NCBI GenBank assembly: GCA_031119205.1
Contig: JAVHYF010000006.1
Span: forward strand, 62,001-126,000
From: Moraxellaceae bacterium
GTDB taxonomy: Bacteria > Pseudomonadota > Gammaproteobacteria > Burkholderiales > Rhodocyclaceae
Length of the DNA: 64,000 nt
Direction: 5' to 3'
The notes under the pieces are model-generated. The model was not told where the DNA came from and made no database searches. It worked only from the letters and a program-made list of their open reading frames with translations. Positions 7,372-15,352 of the stretch are shown in pieces; position 1 is the stretch's first letter; every line of letters begins with the position of its first letter. Both the position numbers and the translations under genes were made by a program.

Positions 7372-8580
7372 ATGCGCTCCGTTCATCTGACCGAGGCTCA
7401 CCATCAGTTCCGCGCGCAGGTCCGCGGCTTCCTCGATGAGCACATGCTGCCCTTCGCCGAGGCATGGGAGCTTGAGCGCGGCATGCCTCGACGTGCCTGG
7501 AAGCAGTTCGGCGACCACGGCCTGCTTGGCCTCGCGCACGCCACAGAGCATGGTGGCAGCGCACGAGACATCTTCCACTCGATCGTCTTTCTGGAAGAGC
7601 TCGGTCGCACAGGCTACGCAGGCGTGCGTGCCAGCGTCTCGCTGCATGCCTACATGGCGACCCACTACCTGGCCCGGCACGCAACAGCCGATCTGCGCGC
7701 GAAATATCTCGGACCCTCGATCCGTGGCGAGAAGATCGCTGCGCTCGCGATCACCGAGCGAGATGCCGGTTCCGATCTGTCCCGACTCGCCACGACTGCC
7801 GTGCGCGATGGCGACGACTACATCGTCACCGGCGGAAAAGTGTTCATCACCAATGGCGCCAACGCCGACTACTACGTCGTCGCGGTGCGTACCGCGACGC
7901 CTGACCCGCAGGTTCGCCGCGCCAACACCGGAGTCTCCCTGCTGATCATCGATGCCCGCGTGCCTGGCGTGACGATCCAGCGGCAGGAGAAACTCGGATG
8001 GCATGCAGCTGCCACGGCAGAGTTGCGGTTCGAGCAGGTCCGCGTCCCGGCAGACCGGCTCATCGGTCGTGAGAACAGCGGCTTCATGTACCTCATGCGC
8101 GGCTTCCAGCTGGAGCGACTGGTGGCAGCCGCCCTGGCCGTTGGAGGCGCCGAGCGAAGCCTCGATACGACGCTGGCCCACGTGACCTCCCGTCAGGCAT
8201 TCGACGGCAAGCTGTCCAGCCTGCAGGCCATCCGTCACCGGCTCGCCGACCTGACGACTGAGCTGGCAGGCGCCCGGGCGTTCACGTACCACGCCGCCTG
8301 GTGTTACGCAGAGGACGAACTCTCGGTCACCGAATGCTCGATGGCAAAACTGCTGAGCACCGAGCTCGCCTGCCGCATCGCGGACGCCAGCCTGCAGCTA
8401 CAGGGGGCGAGAGGCTATCTGGCAGACTCGGACATCGCTCGCATCTACCGGGATGCTCGCGCCGGCACGATGGCGGGTGGCGCGACAGAAGTCATGCGGG
8501 ACATCATTGCGCAACAGCTGATCGACCTCGGCCCCGCCCGCGAAGGACAACATCAGGCACGAAGTTCAGCCAAGGCCTGA
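7372..8580 (+). CDS. Acyl-CoA dehydrogenase-family flavoprotein, probably acting on a carrier-bound substrate
   Basis: 402 residues; ATG 7372 is 16 bases after the previous stop. It has the full acyl-CoA dehydrogenase layout: N-terminal helices, the FAD-contact region ALAITERDAGSDLSRL, the substrate/FAD beta domain with GGKVFITNGANADYY, and a C-terminal helical domain ending GGATEVMRDIIAQQL. At the place where short-chain enzymes carry the catalytic Glu (YEGTSE) the sequence reads AGGATE, so the base is either elsewhere or absent. In NRPS-type clusters, enzymes of this family oxidise aminoacyl-S-carrier proteins (for example the prolyl-PCP oxidases of pyrrole pathways). The position after an A/carrier pair suggests that role, but this is inference. 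It ends tail-to-tail with the following minus-strand gene, overlapping by 28 bases. Confidence 0.8.
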   Translation: MRSVHLTEAHHQFRAQVRGFLDEHMLPFAEAWELERGMPRRAWKQFGDHGLLGLAHATEHGGSARDIFHSIVFLEELGRTGYAGVRASVSLHAYMATHYLARHATADLRAKYLGPSIRGEKIAALAITERDAGSDLSRLATTAVRDGDDYIVTGGKVFITNGANADYYVVAVRTATPDPQVRRANTGVSLLIIDARVPGVTIQRQEKLGWHAAATAELRFEQVRVPADRLIGRENSGFMYLMRGFQLERLVAAALAVGGAERSLDTTLAHVTSRQAFDGKLSSLQAIRHRLADLTTELAGARAFTYHAAWCYAEDELSVTECSMAKLLSTELACRIADASLQLQGARGYLADSDIARIYRDARAGTMAGGATEVMRDIIAQQLIDLGPAREGQHQARSSAKA

Positions 8581-9851
8581 CCGATCCGTTGGTCGACGAT
8601 TTCCGCCGCCAGCGAGTCGTTGTTCGCGCCTTTCACCCCTTTGACCCAGAAACGGATCTGCGAGCCGGGGTAGACCCACCAGATGAATTTGAAATCATTG
8701 GAAACACGCGGATCGCTGCGCAGCGGATAAAGCGTGACCGGGGTTCCGAACATCGGGAAGTCATCCCGGACAGTGACATCCACCGACAGTCTGCCGAATT
8801 TGAGCGAACTGCCCTCCGGGGGAGCAGGATAGGCCGACCCGATTGCATGACCGATTTCCTGGACCGGAATCATCCCGTAACTGGCCATCGCCATGAAAAG
8901 TTCGCGGTGCATTCCACGCAAGCGTGTTAACGCCCCCGCTCCGGAGGACAAGTCCAGGAAAACCGGCATGGTCGTCGCAAGATGACCAACCAGCCCCGCC
9001 GCGCCGCTGAAATGGCGATTCGAGAACGAGCTGGTGAAAAACAACCCCTGACGATCGAGGGTGCGCGCGCCGGCCGTCGCGCTCAATAGCATCAGCAGGG
9101 TCGTCGGGCTGATTTTCTCGCGTTCGGCAAGGGTGAACAGCGCTGCACTCTCCTCGGCCTGCAGGACACGCCCGTGCATATAGGCGCCATTTGCGTCGCC
9201 AGCCATCTGCAGCATGCCGATACCACCCGCGATCCTGATGGACTGATGAATGCGCTCACAGACGCGTTCAAGTTGAACCTGGTAATCGCGGCTGGCCATC
9301 CAGGCGTTATGACTGGCGACGAAATCGGACAGCCTGCAGGACAACGGCGCGAAATCCGGCTCAACCCCTTTGAGATGGGCAAGGTAGAGCTCACTCAACT
9401 CCCACAGCAGTATCCGCATCGCTGCCAGATCGGCCAGCGCCTGCGCGACTGAAAACACGAGCACACAGCGTCCGGACGCGACCTGCAACAGGTGCACACG
9501 GGAGAGCGAAGAGGCTGTCGAATCAAAGCCTTGCGCAAACAATTCCGCGACCCGGTCATGCACAGCGGCGTCCTCCGCCGCATTCATCGACCAGTCTTCA
9601 AGCGTGAGCGTCAGCCCGACCGCTGAAGCCACCCGCCGCTCCAGGCCCTCTCTGTTGCGGACGAAATACGTGCGCAGCGCTTCATGCCGCAGGCCAAGAA
9701 GCAGCAAAGCCTGCCGCAATATCTCCGGGTCCAGACTGATATCGAACAGCAGGGCGCGAGCAAGGCCAGCCGCCTTTCCAGAGCGCAACTCCCGGTATTC
9801 GTGAAATGAGACTTCGCTGACAGACTCCGTCGTCGCAACCACATTGAACAT
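8553..9851 (-). CDS. Stand-alone condensation-domain protein with degenerate HHxxxDG
   Basis: 432 residues, the length of a complete condensation domain; ATG at 9851 has GGAGGCGG upstream on the minus strand. Residues ~12-65 resemble the acceptor-side N-lobe (FHEYRELR; LRHEALRTYF, as in HxxLRT). The active-site segment reads LVFSVAQALADLAAM (res. 131-145), aligning to LLLSLHHxxxDGxSM: both histidines are lost (Ala136, Gln137), Asp141 is kept and Gly is Leu142. Flanking text (RILLWELSELYLA) is standard. The protein probably cannot do normal His-catalysed amide formation; it may be a binding or gatekeeping domain, or work with the C-lobe fragment at 791-3070. Divergent from the di-heme gene across an AT-rich gap. 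Confidence 0.7.
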   Translation of the reverse strand: MFNVVATTESVSEVSFHEYRELRSGKAAGLARALLFDISLDPEILRQALLLLGLRHEALRTYFVRNREGLERRVASAVGLTLTLEDWSMNAAEDAAVHDRVAELFAQGFDSTASSLSRVHLLQVASGRCVLVFSVAQALADLAAMRILLWELSELYLAHLKGVEPDFAPLSCRLSDFVASHNAWMASRDYQVQLERVCERIHQSIRIAGGIGMLQMAGDANGAYMHGRVLQAEESAALFTLAEREKISPTTLLMLLSATAGARTLDRQGLFFTSSFSNRHFSGAAGLVGHLATTMPVFLDLSSGAGALTRLRGMHRELFMAMASYGMIPVQEIGHAIGSAYPAPPEGSSLKFGRLSVDVTVRDDFPMFGTPVTLYPLRSDPRVSNDFKFIWWVYPGSQIRFWVKGVKGANNDSLAAEIVDQRIGQALAELRA

Positions 9852-10644
9852 GGCTATTCCGCCTCCCGTGCGGTGTCATCCATTTCCACAACTACCGATC
9901 CGGCCCGGAGTCTAGTTTTCGATCTTCCTTCCCACAAGTCACGCCGGTCAGTCAGCTACGCAGACTGCAATCTATTTCTGTTGATTATCGTCTTTATCGT
10001 TTTACGCCACCTTCTTCAGCCGGCTTGAACAGCAATGAATTAAACGTTTATTTATAAAATTCATTGCGCAAGCGCACAACGACAAATTCAATAAAGTCAC
10101 CACAAACATACGTTCGTCATGTCATCCGGAAGAAATATTTGCTTCCGTTCGCATGTCCAACTAAAGTCCACCGACGCCGGAAAAAGCGTATTTTTCGGCA
10201 ATACCAATTAAAAAAATACGACAATTCAAACGGGGGCGCCGGATTCCCGGAAGAATGTCGCGGGCGGGGGACGATGGGGATGGAATTCTTGTCACGCGGG
10301 AGGCGGACAAGCGTAGCAGTGCGCGCTGCATTCAATCGGGCTTTAGTCCGCTTGAATGGCGAATCAATCCGGCCATCCGTGGCATTGGTGCCATTCCAGC
10401 CACGCCAGCCACTCCCTCTCGATGCCGCTCACGCGGTGCCCCCATTTCCCGTCTTTGCACCGCGCAGGCCCTGTTGCCCTTCGGCATATGCCCAACGGCC
10501 AGCGCGCGCCCGGCAGCCCTCTCAGTTCGTAGCACCCCTCGCAGCATCCTTGTCCCGCCCCAGCACAGCGCGAAACAGCGCCAGCCATTCTTCGCCGATG
10601 GCTCGCTGTGGCTTCTTCCGATAATCAAAGACGGCCCGCACATC
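9852..10644. other. AT-rich divergent regulatory gap
   Basis: About 790 bases without a supported gene between the divergent condensation-like gene and the di-heme peroxidase gene. From ~9950 to 10235 it is AT-rich, with a perfect inverted repeat at 10032-10067 and AAATACGACA at 10214-10223 (same 10-mer at 18995-19004). From ~10240 to 10644 base composition returns to high GC. That part has open frames in several phases, including one continuous with the di-heme gene, but no signal peptide or motif supports coding before 10645. Confidence 0.5.
10032..10067. promoter_or_regulatory. Perfect 10-bp inverted repeat, candidate operator
   Basis: GCAATGAATT (10032-10041) and AATTCATTGC (10058-10067) are exact inverse complements separated by 16 bases. 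The intervening DNA begins with another palindrome, TAAACGTTTA (10041-10050). Two arms about two helical turns apart (26 bp start to start) in an AT-rich divergent promoter region fit a dimeric or tetrameric regulator site. No regulator gene is adjacent. Confidence 0.4.
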
Positions 10645-12405
10645 ATGCCCATTACAAACAGAAGCAAGAATGTTCCAGCCTCGCTGCAGTCCTCGTTCCT
10701 GACCCTGGCTACCCTGCTGGTCCTCGCCGGTTGCGGCGCAGGCTCCGAGCAGAACGGCAGCGGCGCACAAGCCGGCCCGGCCGCCGCCGAAGCCGGCCGC
10801 GCGCAGATCGCCTCTGCGCCGGATGCTAATGGCAACTACCCGGACTGGCGCGGACTCTACCCGGACGCACAGGGGCGCTACCCTGACTGGCGTGGCTACT
10901 ACCCGGATGCACAGGGACGCTACCCCGACTACAACGGTCTCTACCCCGATGCAGAGGGCCGTTACCCTGACTACCGTGGTCTGTATCCGGACGAACATGG
11001 TCGCTACGCTGACTGGCGTGGCTTCTATCCGGACTCGACCGGGCAGTACCCCACGGACGCGCAGGCCAGCGTCATCAAGAACGAGTCCGGTTGGGCCCGC
11101 AACTACAGCACCGCCGGCTTCATCGACACCAGCACCAACAACCCGTTCTTCAAGCCCTTCGGCAATGGCCGCAGCTGCGGCACCTGCCACGACCCTGCAG
11201 AAGGTTTCACGGTCACGCCCAAGGGCCTGCAGGAGCGCTTTGCGCGCACCAATGGCGACGACCCGATCTTCCGCCAGGTGGACGGCACCAACTCGCCGAA
11301 CGCGCCGGTCGGCACGGTCGACGAGAAGCGCGCTGCCTACAGCATGCTGCTCGACAAGGGCGTCATCCGCGTCGGCCTCAAAATCCCCGCCAACGCACAG
11401 TTCGAACTCGTGAGCGTGCAGGATCCGTACGGCTACGCCAGCGCCAATGAGCTGTCGCTGTTCCGCCGCATCCTGCCCAGCACCAACCTGCCCTTCCTCG
11501 GCACGGTGATGTGGGACGGCCGCGAAAGCCCGCAACTGGGCCCCAACGCCACGCCGTACTGCCTGACCGGCAACCAGATCTGTTTCGACTTCCCGTTCAC
11601 CAACAGCCTGAAGATGCAGGCCCAGAACGCGACCACAGGACACGCGCAGTTTGCGCAAGGCCTGACCGCAGCGGAGCAGCAAGCGATCGTCGACTTCGAG
11701 ACCAAGCTGTTCACGGCGCAGGAGTACGACAACAAGGCGCAGTTCCTGATGGCCGCCAAAGGCAAGGGCGGCACGAAGGAACTGTCGAAGGTCGACTACT
11801 ACTTCGACATCAACGGCTTCCTGGACCCGCGCACCGGCCTGCCCGGCAACAAACTGACCACCATGCAGGTGTTCACGCAGTGGCTGACCAACCCCGGCAG
11901 CGCAGATCCTGCAGTGGCTGCAGCACGTGCGTCCATCGCGCGCGGCGAGAAGATCTTCAACACCAAGACCTTCACGATGGTCGGCGTGGCCGGCACCAAC
12001 GGCAACACCATCCTCAACGCCACCTGCACCAACTGCCACAAGACGCCGCAGGTCGGCAGCCTGTCGGTGCCCAACCTGTTCAACATCGGTGCCGCCGACC
12101 CGGCATGGAACCCGCGCAGCGATCTGCCGCTGTACACCCTGCGCAACACCGTGGTGGGTAGCGCGAACTTCGGCCGTACGATCCAGACCTATGACCCGGG
12201 CCTGGCGCTCAACACCGGCCGCTGGGGTGACATCGGCAAGGTGAAGGTACCCAGCATGCGCGGCCTGGCGACGCGTGCACCGTACTTCCACAACGGCACG
12301 CTGAAGACCGTTGAGGAGACCACGGACTTCTACATCCGCCGCTTCAACATGGTCATGACGCCGCAGGAGATCGCGGATCTCAACGCCTACCTGAAGACGC
12401 TGTAA
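10645..12405 (+). CDS. Lipoprotein di-heme cytochrome c peroxidase/MauG-family protein with YPD repeats
   Basis: 586 residues. ATG 10645 is chosen because it gives a lipoprotein signal peptide: positive N-region, hydrophobic LTLATLLVL, lipobox LAGC with Cys30. Residues ~61-138 are five tandem copies of a 14-residue unit (type YPDWRGLYPDAQGR), rich in Tyr, Trp, Asp and Gly. Then come two c-type heme sites, CGTCH (178-182) and CTNCH (461-465), and a C-terminal AP-YFHNGTLKTVEE region typical of di-heme peroxidases. The hemes are 283 residues apart, wider than the ~150 of classical bacterial CcpA, so this is a larger branch. Expected outside the inner membrane, anchored by lipid. Role: H2O2 reduction or MauG-like oxidation of a substrate. 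Ends in a strong terminator. Confidence 0.85.
   Translation: MPITNRSKNVPASLQSSFLTLATLLVLAGCGAGSEQNGSGAQAGPAAAEAGRAQIASAPDANGNYPDWRGLYPDAQGRYPDWRGYYPDAQGRYPDYNGLYPDAEGRYPDYRGLYPDEHGRYADWRGFYPDSTGQYPTDAQASVIKNESGWARNYSTAGFIDTSTNNPFFKPFGNGRSCGTCHDPAEGFTVTPKGLQERFARTNGDDPIFRQVDGTNSPNAPVGTVDEKRAAYSMLLDKGVIRVGLKIPANAQFELVSVQDPYGYASANELSLFRRILPSTNLPFLGTVMWDGRESPQLGPNATPYCLTGNQICFDFPFTNSLKMQAQNATTGHAQFAQGLTAAEQQAIVDFETKLFTAQEYDNKAQFLMAAKGKGGTKELSKVDYYFDINGFLDPRTGLPGNKLTTMQVFTQWLTNPGSADPAVAAARASIARGEKIFNTKTFTMVGVAGTNGNTILNATCTNCHKTPQVGSLSVPNLFNIGAADPAWNPRSDLPLYTLRNTVVGSANFGRTIQTYDPGLALNTGRWGDIGKVKVPSMRGLATRAPYFHNGTLKTVEETTDFYIRRFNMVMTPQEIADLNAYLKTL
10825..11058 (+). repeat. In-frame 42-bp tandem repeats in the di-heme gene
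   Basis: About five direct copies of a 42-base unit encoding YPD[W/Y]xGxYPDxxGR. The third residue pair of each unit varies (WRG, WRG, YNG, YRG, WRG), and the last copy starts with YAD and fades into YPTD. DNA copies are similar enough (TACCCGGACTGGCG, TACCCTGACTGGCG) to permit copy-number change by recombination. Confidence 0.85.
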
Positions 12406-12413
12406 GGCAAGCC

Positions 12414-12455
12414 AGCCGGGACGACACGGCAGGACGCCGTGTCGTCCCGGCTTTT
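12414..12455 (+). terminator. Rho-independent terminator after the di-heme gene
   Basis: A 17-bp perfect stem (12414-12430 with 12436-12452) with loop AGGAC is followed directly by TTT. It begins nine bases after the TAA of the di-heme gene, so the APS kinase gene downstream probably has its own promoter within the short gap to 12491. Confidence 0.85.
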
Positions 12456-12490
12456 CAGCAACACAACCCCGTTGGCATCACCTCTCACTC

Positions 12491-13030
12491 ATGAAAACTG
12501 ATCAAGGATGTGTGGTGTGGCTGACCGGAATCTCCGGCGCCGGCAAGTCGACGATCGCTTCCGCCATCGCGGCCAGCCTGCACGAGACCGGCAGGACCGT
12601 CCTGCCGGTTGATGGCGATGAACTGCGCGGTGGTCTCTCCAGCGATCTTTCCTTCACCGCGGCCGATCGTCTGGAGAACATGCGACGCGCGGCAGAGGTC
12701 GCCCACCTTGCAAGCAAGAGTGGACTCGTTACCGTCGTATCGCTGATCTCACCCTCGGCGCAGGGACGGCAGATGGTGCGCGAGCTGGTACGCCACGGCC
12801 GCTTCGCGATGGTCTACGTCAAGACACCGATCGAGGTCGCCGAATCGCGTGACGTCAAAGGCCTCTACAAGAAGGCACGCGCCGGCCTGATCGCCAACTT
12901 CACCGGCATCGGCTCGGACTACGAAGCGCCGCGCGACAGCGAGATCGTCATCGACACCACGACGACCTCACCCACCGCGGCAGCAGAACTGGTCGCGACC
13001 TATCTGCGGGGCAAGGGCTGGGTGGGCTGA
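12491..13030 (+). CDS. cysC: Adenylylsulfate (APS) kinase
   Basis: 179 residues, normal CysC length. It phosphorylates APS to PAPS using ATP. Visible motifs: P-loop GISGAGKS (res. 13-20), VDGDELRGGLSSDLSF followed by DRLENMRR (APS binding), the SLISP phospho-enzyme serine region, and VKGLYKKARAGLI. Stand-alone, without fused CysN, and no cysD/cysN or PAPS reductase is nearby. The next gene, on the other strand, is a PAPS-using sulfotransferase, so PAPS is probably made here for sulfonation rather than assimilation. A strong terminator follows. Confidence 0.93.
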   Translation: MKTDQGCVVWLTGISGAGKSTIASAIAASLHETGRTVLPVDGDELRGGLSSDLSFTAADRLENMRRAAEVAHLASKSGLVTVVSLISPSAQGRQMVRELVRHGRFAMVYVKTPIEVAESRDVKGLYKKARAGLIANFTGIGSDYEAPRDSEIVIDTTTTSPTAAAELVATYLRGKGWVG

Positions 13031-13061
13031 TCTCAACCCACTTCATCTCGTGAGACGAAAG

Positions 13062-13086
13062 AAAGCCCGGCATGCCGGGCTTTTTT
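13062..13086. terminator. Rho-independent terminator between cysC and the sulfotransferase gene
   Basis: An 11-bp perfect palindromic stem (13062-13083) centred on GGCATGCC is followed by a T6 run on the + strand, with AAA on the other side. It serves cysC (+) and may also stop the convergent sulfotransferase transcript, whose stop is at 13119. Confidence 0.85.
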
Positions 13087-13118
13087 GTATGCGTCGGACG
13101 TAGGCCTGCGCCAGACCA

Positions 13119-14027
13119 CTACCCGATTGCACCACCCTCCTTCAACCAGCGCGCGCAATCCTCTCCCAACTCGGCCCGTGCACGCGCCTCGTATTCTGCG
13201 ACGTCGCCCGCAGTCAGCGTATCTGCCCATCGACCGTTGACGCCCTTGTTGATGAACGTCTCTGCGCCGCCTGCAAGCCAGTCGCCACCGCCCCCGACAT
13301 GACGGGCGGCGTTCTGCTTCATCCAATCGAACGAGCAGTGATGCAGGATGGTCTCCCATTGCGGGCCGTCGACCGGGATGTCGAGGAAATCCGCGATCCG
13401 CCGTATCTCGCCGGCCATGTCGCGCTTCAGATCGACGAAGTGCACGAACATCACATTCGGCAGATGGCGCGCTGCCCACCAGCCACGCACGTTCTCCCAG
13501 AACGGCCACCACGGATGTCCATCTCCCGCCATCCATTCATGCCAGTACTGGTGGATGTCCGCAGTCGGCCGCTCGATCGGAGGCCCCACCAGACCCGGCG
13601 TCTTGTTCAGATTGTCGTACCACTGCTGGGTCGCGTTCGCGTGGTGGTTGTACATACTCCACACCACATCACGCCCGTCGCGTCCGATGTACAGGTACTT
13701 CGCCTTCGGCGAGAACACCAGTGCATCGATCGGCAGATGGGTCTTGATGAAGCGCCGATGGGTTTGTGCTTCCAGCGTCAGGAGTTTCAGCCCCTTGGAC
13801 GGATAGCGCAGGTCCAGCCAGGGCGAACGTTGTGCCACGTCGATGTCCGGGTCGCCATCGAAGACCAGTTGCGCCACGATCTGCTGCATCCAGGTCGTAC
13901 CGGACTTCGCGTAGGTCGCAATGACGATGTCGTCGTCGCGGAAGCGGAAGTCGTTCCACACCGTCGAATCGAAATGATGGTTTCTGAACTCGCGCGACTT
14001 CGCGGGCCAGGCAATCTTCTGGTCCAT
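13119..14027 (-). CDS. PAPS-dependent sulfotransferase
   Basis: 302 residues. It resembles the cytosolic sulfotransferase family: 5'-phosphosulfate loop YAKSGTTWMQQI, the catalytic-His region FIKTHLP, the 3'-phosphate site YIGRDGRDVVWSMYNH, and a C-terminal FINKGVNGRWADTL matching the RKGxxGDW coenzyme motif. It transfers sulfonate from PAPS to a hydroxyl or amine of a small molecule; the acceptor is not readable from sequence. No signal peptide, so it acts in the cytoplasm. Paired with the convergent APS kinase gene, which supplies the donor. A 7-bp hairpin (14066-14072/14088-14094) lies just upstream of its start. Confidence 0.9.
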   Translation of the reverse strand: MDQKIAWPAKSREFRNHHFDSTVWNDFRFRDDDIVIATYAKSGTTWMQQIVAQLVFDGDPDIDVAQRSPWLDLRYPSKGLKLLTLEAQTHRRFIKTHLPIDALVFSPKAKYLYIGRDGRDVVWSMYNHHANATQQWYDNLNKTPGLVGPPIERPTADIHQYWHEWMAGDGHPWWPFWENVRGWWAARHLPNVMFVHFVDLKRDMAGEIRRIADFLDIPVDGPQWETILHHCSFDWMKQNAARHVGGGGDWLAGGAETFINKGVNGRWADTLTAGDVAEYEARARAELGEDCARWLKEGGAIG

Positions 14028-14145
14028 GCCTCACCTCATGTGGTGGCAGGGTTGTGAAGGAGAAACCGGGCCGCGTCTGCACGACGAGGCCCGGCCGGAA
14101 AAGATAGCGACGCATCTACGACACGCCGCCAGAACAGCTGTCGGA

Positions 14146-14712
14146 TCAGTCTTTGAAGGCCTGCACCGCGAAGGACAGCGCGATGTCGTCGGACACGGCC
14201 GGAACCTTGGTCATGCCGAAGTCGGAGCGCTTCACCTTGGCCACCGCATTGGCGCCGATGGACTGACGGTTCTTCTGCACCGGATGCGGACCATTCTGGT
14301 AGCTCACCACCGTCAGCGTCACCGGCTTGGTAATGCCCTTGATGGTCAGGTTGCCGTCAACGGCCACCAGCTTGTCGCCGTCGAACTTGAGGCCGGTCGA
14401 CTTGAAGTTGATGGTGGGGTACTGCACGGCGTCGAAGAAATCAGCGCCCTGCAGATGGCCGTTGAACACCGCAAATCCGGTGTTCACCGACTTGGCATCG
14501 ATGCTGACCTCGACCGAACCGGCCTTCGCCGCGCTGTCGAGCTGGATCTTTCCGCTCATCTGGTCAAAGCGATGGAGCTGGTTGGTCCAGTTCAGATGGT
14601 TGTATTCGAAGCGGGCTGCGCTATGCGTCGGGTCGATCGAATAGCTCTCTACAGCTGCCACTGCGGCGCCAGCGCTCAGACCGAGAGCCAGACCAACGAT
14701 GATTCCTTTCAT
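14146..14712 (-). CDS. yceI: YceI-family periplasmic protein (first copy)
   Basis: 188 residues. N-terminal signal peptide (GIIVGLALGLSAGAAVAA), then the YceI lipocalin-like barrel: YSIDPTHSAARFEYNH, FDQMSGKIQLD, NGHLQGADFFDAVQYP, GNLTIKGITKPVTL and RSDFGM. YceI proteins bind isoprenoid or other lipophilic molecules in the periplasm; the exact ligand is unknown. Last gene of an operon with cytochrome b561 and a second YceI copy, 58 bases after the latter. Confidence 0.9.
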   Translation of the reverse strand: MKGIIVGLALGLSAGAAVAAVESYSIDPTHSAARFEYNHLNWTNQLHRFDQMSGKIQLDSAAKAGSVEVSIDAKSVNTGFAVFNGHLQGADFFDAVQYPTINFKSTGLKFDGDKLVAVDGNLTIKGITKPVTLTVVSYQNGPHPVQKNRQSIGANAVAKVKRSDFGMTKVPAVSDDIALSFAVQAFKD

Positions 14713-14770
14713 GCCGAGACTCCTCCAGGGGTTTTATGGGTACTACCTGTGAACGACCTGCTAGTTGCGT

Positions 14771-15352
14771 CTACTGCTTGCCAGTCCCGCCGGCACTTGC
14801 CAGCAGGCGAAACCTGATCTGTACGTCATGCGCGACCGTACCGGGGTCGGTCCACACACCTTCACCGATGCCGAAATCCGTCCGCCTCACCAGGAAGCTG
14901 CCCTCCAGCACGGCTTGCTGGCCCTCTTCACGAAGCGTCGCCCGCGCACTCACATCCTGGGTCTTGCCCTTGATGGTGAGCTTGCCTGTGACGTCATAAG
15001 CCTTCGGCCCCGCCGCCTTGATCGCCGTGGAAACGAACTGCGCACGCGGATGCGCCTTGGCGTTGAACCACTGCGCGCCCAGCACCTCGTCGTCCCCCTC
15101 GGCGGATCCGGTGTCGATGCTTGCGACATCGATATCGAAGCGTGCGCTAGCGCTGGCAGGATTTGCCGGGTCCAGCTTGAGCTGGCTGGTGAAACGCTTG
15201 AAACGCCCTTCCGTCGGGGCGTTCATCTGCTTGTAGACGAAGGCGATGCGACTACGCTCGGGGTCGATACGCGTGTACTCCACGGCCTTCAAAGGGACGG
15301 CCAGGGCACTGCCCAGCAACGCGAGGCAAAGGGTGGCACGCAGGTAGTTCAT
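14771..15352 (-). CDS. YceI-family periplasmic protein (second copy)
   Basis: 193 residues from ATG 15352, which overlaps the stop of the cytochrome b561 gene (ATGA). A signal peptide (LCLALLGSALAVPLKA) is followed by the YceI barrel: YTRIDPERSRIAFVYKQMN, EVLGAQWFNAKAHP, GKLTIKGKTQDVS and RRTDFGIGEG. It diverges from the neighbouring copy, so the pair is probably functionally split rather than a recent duplication. Coupling with cytochrome b561 follows the common yceJ-yceI arrangement. Confidence 0.9.
   Translation of the reverse strand: MNYLRATLCLALLGSALAVPLKAVEYTRIDPERSRIAFVYKQMNAPTEGRFKRFTSQLKLDPANPASASARFDIDVASIDTGSAEGDDEVLGAQWFNAKAHPRAQFVSTAIKAAGPKAYDVTGKLTIKGKTQDVSARATLREEGQQAVLEGSFLVRRTDFGIGEGVWTDPGTVAHDVQIRFRLLASAGGTGKQ

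Noticed and set aside
10255-10644. 130-residue N-terminal extension of the di-heme protein
   Set aside because: It would bury the lipoprotein signal peptide that starts at 10645, and the extension has no family features.
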